The position numbers and the translations under genes are program-made. From assembly GCA_949775045.1 (NCBI GenBank), contig OX459099.1:21339251-21403250 (forward strand): a stretch of DNA of 64,000 nucleotides, in the 5' to 3' direction. How positions within the stretch are numbered: position 1 is the first letter of the stretch; every line of letters starts with the position of its first letter. The DNA is from Metridium senile (lineage: Eukaryota; Cnidaria; Anthozoa; Actiniaria; Metridiidae). This document shows positions 58,001 through 64,000 of this stretch, in pieces. A model generated the notes under the pieces. It saw only the letters and a list, made by a program, of their open reading frames with translations, had not been told where the DNA came from and did not search any database.

Positions 58001-61000
58001 ATGTAGTCATGGAGATACAAAGGTAACAACCACTTGTTAATCCTATAACCAGACACTAGTGCCTTACTAGACTATGTAGTCATGGAGATACAAAGGTAAC
58101 AACCACTTGTTAATCCTATAGCCAGACACTAGTGCCTTACTAGACTATGTAGACATTGAGATACAAAGGTAACAACCACTTGTTAATCCTATAGCCAGAC
58201 ACTAGTGCCTTACTAGACTATGTAGTCATGGAGATACAATTAAAGGTAACCACTTGTTATTCCTATAGCCAGACACTAGTGCCTTACTAATAGCTGGGGA
58301 GACTCAAACTCACTACATCTACATTAACCAGGGGGCAGATCAAGGGGGTGTACCTTCAGGCATCGGACACCCCCCTAGCGCCGCAATTACCTCTATTTTA
58401 TTTAAGACATTTAGGAACAGGACACTCCCTAACAACTTATTTGTAATTGGGACACCCCGTGACAAATTTCTGGATCCACCCCTGTTAACTATTTTAACAC
58501 ACTCTGCTCTCTTGATTTTGGCGGAGGGAGGAAAACCGGATAATACGAAAAAAATATCCTTATGGCATTAGAGAGAACAGCACATGAAACAAACTCCGTT
58601 TACTTGTTACCCAAGTCAGCTTATCTCTTTATAGTGAATCTGTATTTGGAGCGAAGGCTAACCCAGGCATACCAGTCTATGATAACTATCCTAGGTAAGG
58701 ATGTCACAATATACAGAAAACTATTGTAAATATACAAGGCTAGGCCAAAACTACCCTCTCTATGATAACTACCCTAGGTAAGGATGTCACAATATACAGA
58801 AAACTATCGTAAATATACAAGGCTAGGCCAAAACTACCCTCTCTATGATAACTACCCTAGGTAAGGATGTCACAATATACAGAAAACTATTGTAAATATA
58901 CAAGGCTAGGCCAAAACTGCCCTCTCTATGATAACTACCCTAGGTAAGGATGTCACAATATACAGAAAACTATTGTAAATATACAAGGCTAGGCCAAAAC
59001 TACCCTCTCTATGATAACTACCCTAGGTAAGGATGTCACAATATACAGAAAACTATTGTAAATATACAAGGCTAGGCCAAACCTGCCCTCTCTATGATAA
59101 CTATCCTAGGTAAGGATGTCACAATATACAGAAAACTATTGTAAATATACAAGGCTAGGCCAAAACTACCCTCTCTATGATAACTACCCTAGGTAAGGAT
59201 GTCACAATATACAGAAAACTATTGTAAATATACAAGGCTAGGCCAAAACTGCCCTCTCTATGATAACTATCCTAGGTAAGGATGTCACAATATACAGAAA
59301 ACTATCGTAAATATACAAGGCTAGGCCAAAACTACCCTCTCTATGATAACTACCCTAGGTAAGGATGTCACAATATACAGAAAACTATTGTAAATATACA
59401 AGGCTAGGCCAAAACTGCCCTCTCTATGATAACTATCCTAGGTAAGGATGTCACAATATACAGAAAACTATTGTAAATATACAAGGCTAGGCCAAAACTA
59501 CCCTCTCTATGATAACTACCCTAGGTAAGGATGTCACAATATACAGAAAACTATTGTAAATATACAAGGCTAGGCCAAAACTGCCCTCTCTATGATAACT
59601 ACCCTAGGTAAGGATGTCACAATATACAGAAAACTATTGTAAATATACAAGGCTAGGCCAAAACTGCCCTCTCTATGATAACTATCCTAGGTAAGGATGT
59701 CACAATATACAGAAAACTATTGTAAATATACAAGGCTAGGCCAAAACTACCCTCTCTATGATAACTACCCTAGGTAAGGATGTCACAATATACAGAAAAC
59801 TATCGTAAATATACAAGGCTAGGCCAAAACTACCCTCTCTATGATAACTATCCTAGATAAGGATGTCACAATATACAGAAAACTATTGTAAATATACAAG
59901 GCTAGGCCAAAACTACCCTCTCTATGATAACTACCCTAGGTAAGGATGTCACAATATACAGAAAACTATTGTAAATATACAAGGCTAGGCCAAAACTGCC
60001 CTCTCTATGATAACTATCCTAGGTAAGGATGTCACAATATACAGAAAACTATTGTAAATATACAAGGCTAGGCTAAATATTAAACTGCCCTCTCTAAAAC
60101 GCTCAACCTAGCGGGCCAAACGCCAACCGAGCGGGCTACAAAAGCATTTACCGCCCTGCTTCTGATATTGATGAAGACTTTGTAAAATATTACAAAATAT
60201 TAATTGATGTTTAATCGTTTCATGTTTTCAAATCAGTGATGATGAAAGTGTGGATACCAAGACTACCGCGAAGCAAGAAGCCGTTAATCCAATCTACGAG
60301 ACAATGACAGAAGACAACGATCAACGGTACTGCGTCATTTCAAAATTGAGTCGCAAAGTTGTTGAACTACGTCTCAATGTATTTAGCCAGTGGCTAATTG
60401 TGGAGACTCGGACTCACTACATCTACATTAAATATTTTGGCACACAACTCGGCTCAAATGTTCATTTTTGCGGAGGGAGGAAAACCGGATAACCCGGAGA
60501 AAAATAGGAGAGAAGAACACATCAAACAAACTCAACTCACATATAATCCATGCACGTGTCGGGACTCGAACCTGGACCACAGCGGTGATAGGCGCGCGGT
60601 AAACCAATACGCCACCAATTTAACCCAATGTAGATTAAACAATTTAACCCAATGTAGATTAAACAATTTTACATGTACAAATATCGATGTTATCAGTTTT
60701 GCAAAAAAAAAAAAATCCATATTAAATTCCATATCTCCGCGTACCAATGTATTCAGTATTCTCTATATTTTTGTTTTACAGTGTGGAGAAAAGCCAAGAC
60801 AATGTTTTATATGGAGCAAGGTGAGCAACCTTTATCAACATCTCGTGATTATTACAGTCAAATCGCGTGCCGGCTTAAACAATGGAAACCATTCGTATTA
60901 ATCAAAGTCATCATCATTATTACTTTCATCTTTATCATCATCATCTTTATCATCATGATTATTACCATGATCGTCAATAGTATTATTATTAGCAACTAGA

Positions 61001-61904
61001 TTATCATTATTATTATGATCATCAAAAGAGGGTGAAAGAGAGAGAGAGAAGGCCAATCTTAGTCAATTGTAATCTCTTTTCTAGTGAATCTAACCCTGGT
61101 ACAAATGTTTATGAAGAACTGCCAAACCCAAGAAAGAAACAAAACCACGTGTACGAAAGGTTGGTCCCTTATCATTAATCTTATTACAGTAATCATTGGG
61201 GTTGGTTCCTTATCATTAATCTTATTATACAGTAATCATTGGCGTTGGTTCCTTATCATTAATCTTATTATACAGTAATCATTGGGGGTGGTTCCTTATC
61301 ATTAATCTTATTACAGTAATCATTGGGGGTGGTTCCTTATCATTAATCTTATTACAGTAATCATTGGGGGTGGTTCCTTATCATTAATCTTATTACAGTA
61401 ATCATTGGGGGTGGTTCCTTATCATTAATCTTATTACAGTAATCATTGGGGGTGGTTCCTTATCATTAATCTTATTATACAGTAATCATTGGGGGTGGTT
61501 CCTTATCATTAATCTTATTATACAGTAATCATTGGGGGTGGTTCCTTATCATTAATCTTATTATACAGTAATCATTGGGGGTGGTTCCTTATCATTAATC
61601 TTATTATACAGTAATCATTGGGGTGGTTCCTTATCATTAATCTTACAGTAATCATTGGGGCAAATGTTGAAGCAGTTTGCTCGGGCCTTAAAAGGTTTGG
61701 GAGAGGGAGGTCTAGGGGGACTACGTAAGCTATTTTCACACTAGAGGATGGGCAAATCGTCCAGTAGTTTGTTCGTCTAACGTGAACTTGGTGATCGACG
61801 AGAACCGTGAAATGACCTAATAAGCTAACGGCATAATAATAAAAATAAAACAGTATTTTTTCCTTTTCAACAGCGCCTCAATTCCTGCTGGAAATAGACA
61901 ATGA
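52080..61904 (+). CDS. Single-pass ApeC-CUB receptor with tyrosine-rich cytoplasmic tail, 11 exons, about 562 aa
   Basis: Exons: 52080-52161 (signal peptide, RMFGVILVIFLGTCISSS), 52846-53454 (one ApeC domain: YQWPNGRYCLPQSIHGCPDN to IKIIYCYYQG), 54126-54314 and 54638-54784 (CUB: CWSNFTSLSGTIMSPFYPSD, NCRWTIQVP, SISCNKDWVRI, then NVVVVEFHSDQ and GFVLNYTAVY), 55044-55314 (Ser/Thr stalk and membrane segment TIIVAVFLVLLVLAIVLVVV), then tail exons 57489-57584, 58635-58694, 60237-60326, 60782-60820, 61085-61159 and 61874-61904 (TGA). The five exons from 57489 to 61159 are multiples of three (96, 60, 90, 39, 75 nt) and phase 2 at both ends, so each can be skipped without a frame change. Tail motifs: DYVDMEIQR (YxxM), VYDNYPR, NPIYETM (NPxY and YxxM), NVLYGAR, NVYEELPNP and HVYERS. 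Such motifs bind SH2/PTB proteins when phosphorylated. Inferred: a cell-surface pattern receptor, its ectodomain related to the secreted ApeC protein next door. Confidence 0.9.
53805..54020. repeat. (GAT)n-type simple repeat
   Basis: GATGATGATGGTAATGAT-type tract in intron 2 of the ApeC-CUB gene. The Met-rich open frame is an artefact. Confidence 0.95.
55395..57335. repeat. Intronic minisatellite, 84-87 bp unit, about 22 copies
   Basis: The unit starts GACGATGACGGTGCAGATGA, then TAATTATGATGGTAACAGTG, ATTATGGTGATAATGATGTT, GGTAATGGTGATGATGATG. Copy length changes by whole GAT or codon steps (a few copies lack GATGTTGACGAT), so all frames remain open: Asp/Asn-rich or Met/Val-rich on plus and His-rich on minus (up to 745 codons). 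It lies wholly in the intron between the membrane exon (ends 55314) and the first tail exon (57489). Confidence 0.95.
57559..58285 (+). repeat. 73-bp tandem repeat of a tail-exon end and its donor, ten copies
   Basis: The first copy is the real end of exon 57489-57584 (ACTATGTAGACATGGAGATA then CAAAG|GTAACA). Nine more follow at 73-bp steps to 58218. Each can be read as a 36-nt symmetric mini-exon: ..ACACTAG|T GCC TTA CTA GAC TAT GTA GAC ATG GAG.. to CAAAG|GTAACA, encoding ALLDYVDMEIQR-like peptides. Variants read YVVM (GTAGTC copies) and one YVDI. The last copy has an insertion before the donor. The intervening would-be introns are only 37 nt. Confidence 0.93.
58286..58634. other. Intron remainder, no gene seen
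   Basis: Includes GACTCAAACTCACTACATCT and GGCGGAGGGAGGAAAACCGG, which recur near 60405-60490 (GACTCGGACTCACTACATCT, GCGGAGGGAGGAAAACCGG). This indicates a shared interspersed repeat. Confidence 0.6.
58678..60078 (+). repeat. 83-bp tandem repeat of a tail-exon end and its donor, 17 copies
   Basis: The first copy is the end of exon 58635-58694 (TATGATAACTATCCTAG|GTAAGG). Sixteen more follow at exact 83-bp steps to 60006. In each, an AG at ATATACAAG lets a 39-nt symmetric mini-exon be read: G CTA GGC CAA AAC TAC CCT CTC TAT GAT AAC TAC CCT AG, encoding LGQNYPLYDNYPR. Some copies have TGC for the first TAC (LGQNCPLYDNYPR). No copy has a stop in this frame. The implied introns are 44 nt and AT-rich without a clear pyrimidine tract. 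Confidence 0.93.
60380..60670. other. Interspersed repeat in ApeC-CUB intron
   Basis: Contains AACCCGGAGAAAAATAGGAG, TGCACGTGTCGGGACTCGAA and a short direct repeat AACCCAATGTAGATTAAAC at 60620-60665. It shares blocks with 58300-58560. The type is unknown, perhaps SINE- or tRNA-like, but no clear A/B boxes can be claimed. Confidence 0.4.
61160..61665. repeat. 41-44-bp tandem repeat starting at a splice donor
   Basis: About 12 copies of TTATCATTAATCTTATTACA, GTAATCATTGGGGGTGGTTCC (with or without TA before CAG). The array begins exactly at the donor GTTGGT of exon 61085-61159, and its copies carry a GTTGGTTCC or GTGGTTCC version of that donor. No exon sequence is included. Confidence 0.93.
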
Positions 61905-62017
61905 CCCATGGCAAGACTTCAAGGTCAAGTTCAAGTTCAAGTTCAAGTTTTAAATAAATAACTCAAGAATCTAGCTGTCATTTCAATCGACTACCTCGCG
62001 GTTCTTGTGGCACAACC

Positions 62018-62156
62018 TAGCCTCGATAGCATGTAATGATATTCTTTAGAATTTAACCACAGCCCACTTCATAAATAAGGAATGCCAACATCAATAAACA
62101 ATAAATCAATCCACAGGCTGTACTTATAAAGCATTCGACCTGTCGAGGTTACACCA
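62018..62156. mobile_element. MITE of the AGCCTCGATAG family
   Basis: The left end AGCCTCGATAGCATGTAATG is followed by TTCTTTAGAATTTAACC. The inverse ends near 62155 (GCTGTACTTATAAAGCATTC, CTGTCGAGGTT). It is more diverged than the copy at 18450-18595 and lies just past the receptor stop. Confidence 0.6.
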
Positions 62157-63210
62157 CGAGATAAAATGGTCGAAGTCGGTACATATTTTCTGTATTTCAC
62201 TTTCAAGAAAAAATAAAATATCATTTGAAAAGTTAATAATATATCAGAAAAATGATTTTGAAGATATTTTTTTCAATTGTGATAATATTGAAGAACTTTG
62301 TATTAAAATTAGAAAATTAACTAAGTATTTGTTGTGTACATTTGTTTAACTCAGTGCGTAATATGGATGAATGAACGGATGGATGGAGGAATGAATGAAT
62401 GGATGAATGGATTGATAGAAAGACCAAGAAACGAGTAAATAAATAAATAGGGATGAATGCATGTACAATATAAACGGACAGGCAAATCACCTTTAATATA
62501 TGACAAAAATGAAATAGAATTGAAAAAGAAATCAAAAGGTGCAGAATAAACCCATGACATAACAACACAAGAAAATGAAATATTCTTACTCGAAAGTGCA
62601 GAATATTTACTTGTTGACAAGATACCAGAATGATTTAAAAACCCTTGCAGCAAGACAGCAACCCAACCGCACCAATCCTTCCTCCATGTACCAAAATACA
62701 TACAACCAAGAGTGAGGTTTAAGTAAAATAAAACGACGATGTAAAGGATTAAAAGTAGTCAGGATTACGAAGGTCAGTTTCTTCTTCATATCATTGTAAT
62801 TTTCGTTCTGTGAAACAAAGCAAGTCGATCGTCCGAGCCAAGCTACTATTTAATACCATGCATGCATTAGAATATGCATGTTTTAATCAAACTCTACTGA
62901 TCTGGCTGTTCAAAAGCTTGAATGTGCGATTAACCGGATACATGAATACAAATCCTGAGGAATATTGGAGTTACTCCTGTGTCATGTGATAATCGATAAC
63001 CTTGTTTAACTCTTGCTAAAACCTAGAGTTAATCCTGGTTTAGTGCTATTCTTGGTTTGATTTCTTACTTAATTTATATGCCTCAGTAATCTAAATATTG
63101 CTATTCCTGGTTTAACTGTTAATAAAACTATAGAGTTTATCCTGGGTTAGTTCTAATCGATATAATTCTATATAGAGACGGGGTTCTGTTGTTTTTTTAC
63201 TCATGGCCAG
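62157..63210. other. Intergenic or intron, no gene seen
   Basis: AT-rich with an ATGGATGAATGA-type tract at 62365-62450. The small minus-strand frames here (62317-62789) have no motif. If the next gene has upstream exons they may lie in this stretch, but none was recognised. Confidence 0.45.
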
Positions 63211-63791
63211 CACTAAGTCGTGTGTCTGTGGTAACAACACAAGTAATGACAGAGCCAACCAAACCACTAGTACTCCACAGCAACAACCCAACGACCTAAG
63301 TCACGTGATCATCGGTGTTTCTGTAACTGTTAGTTGTATTGCTGTGTTAATGATTGTGGTAGGAATATGGCTGACTTTACGAAGGTAACAGTTCAATGGG
63401 TTCGTACTTGTCTTAAAAGACGTCTCGTTTGTTTGCGATAAAGTAGGGACTATGCACCGTTATGCATTGTCTAAATGTCAACTTTGCTCGAGCAAATTGT
63501 ATTTTTGCTGTGAAAAAGTTCCTGCTTTTACGCAATCTTAAAATTTAATTTGAGACGATATAAGCGTGTCCCTCCTTTCATGAATGAATGGATGATAAAA
63601 TTATAAGAGTGATTGGATAGATAAATGAATAAACGAATGAATGGATGAAAGATTGACTGACTGACTGACAGAACGATGATATTTCTATTTTACAGACGAA
63701 GGATGAAAAGAGCAAGCGATAGGAAATCGGATATATCCGACGGATTTCCGAATAGAACAGTACCAAGAATTGATATGTATAGCTGTTCCCT
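63211..63791 (+). CDS. Membrane protein fragment: stalk, transmembrane segment and start of tail
   Basis: Exon 63211-63384 follows a T-rich tract and AG. It encodes a short Cys, Asn and Gln/Thr-rich stalk (SCVCGNNTSNDRANQTTSTP), then the membrane segment VIIGVSVTVSCIAVLMIVVG, then IWLTLRR. Exon 63696-63791 continues in phase (RRMKRASDRKSDISDGFPN, then IDMYSCS) and ends CT|GTAAGT in phase 2. The second exon is 96 nt, phase 2 at both ends, exactly like the first tail exon of the ApeC-CUB receptor. A related receptor is likely, but its ectodomain exons were not found upstream and the rest of the tail lies beyond the window. An alternative start is ATG 63203 in the same frame. Confidence 0.6.
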
Positions 63792-64000
63792 GTAAGTAGT
63801 CATCCGTTATTGTTTGAAGTGAGTACTTTGGCTTGCAATTGACCTTTTTCAAGAAAACATTTATCATGTGCAAATGTATGGAAAACCTCCATCTTACCCA
63901 TGGCGCTTTTGTTTTACTAAAGTGTGGTCTCTATTAATTAACTCTGGTGTTTCTTGTCGCGCGTTTGCATATATGATTGGCTGCCTCGTGAGAAAAACAA
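63792..64000. other. Intron of the terminal membrane-protein gene
   Basis: Starts with donor GTAAGT at 63792. No further exon is seen before the window ends. Confidence 0.6.

Overview
This is an AT-rich piece of an animal nuclear genome. It has GT-AG introns, long microsatellite and minisatellite tracts, retroelement debris and DNA transposons. The gene content (apextrin-type ApeC proteins, a discoidin domain, intronless family A GPCRs, a REXO5-type exonuclease, Penelope elements, a KDZ-type transposase) suggests a non-bilaterian animal, most likely a cnidarian such as an anthozoan. The species cannot be fixed from the sequence. All exon models were built by hand from splice signals, frame continuity and family motifs.

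Layout. 1-1.2 kb: end of a discoidin-domain gene. 2-3.6 kb: frame-broken Ulp1-type (C48) protease sequence, then an assembly gap and a 54-bp satellite to 6.16 kb. 6.6-7.1 kb: Penelope remnant. 8.2-12.75 kb: two convergent GPCR paralogues, one a pseudogene and one intact, with a LINE fragment between them. 12.75-17.6 kb: repeats and MITE-like inverted repeats with little coding sequence. 17.7-28.0 kb (minus): a REXO5-like 3'-5' RNA exonuclease gene whose introns hold a LINE, a Penelope element and tandem repeats. 28.3-49.2 kb: a 20.9-kb DNA transposon with 65-bp terminal inverted repeats and a 7-bp target duplication. Inside it are a 12-exon KDZ/HMGXB3-like transposase gene (minus) and, convergent to it, an OTU-protease gene, a PHD-like gene and a small acidic ORF (plus). 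49.5-61.9 kb: a secreted ApeC protein, then a transmembrane ApeC-CUB receptor. 63.2-63.8 kb: transmembrane and tail exons of a further membrane protein leaving the window.

Two things stand out. First, the 20.9-kb element joins a KDZ-type transposase with a predicted deubiquitinase and a zinc-binding protein. Second, the ApeC-CUB receptor has a cytoplasmic tail built of small symmetric phase-2 exons carrying tyrosine motifs (YVDM, YDNY, NPIYETM, YEEL). The introns after two of these exons are filled with tandem copies of the exon's own 3' end plus its splice donor. In each copy an in-frame mini-exon bounded by AG and GT can be read, so the locus could generate tails with variable numbers of tyrosine motifs.

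Long ORFs in the minisatellites (55.3-57.5 kb, 37.2-40.3 kb, 3.8-6.1 kb) are products of repeat periodicity and are not annotated as genes.
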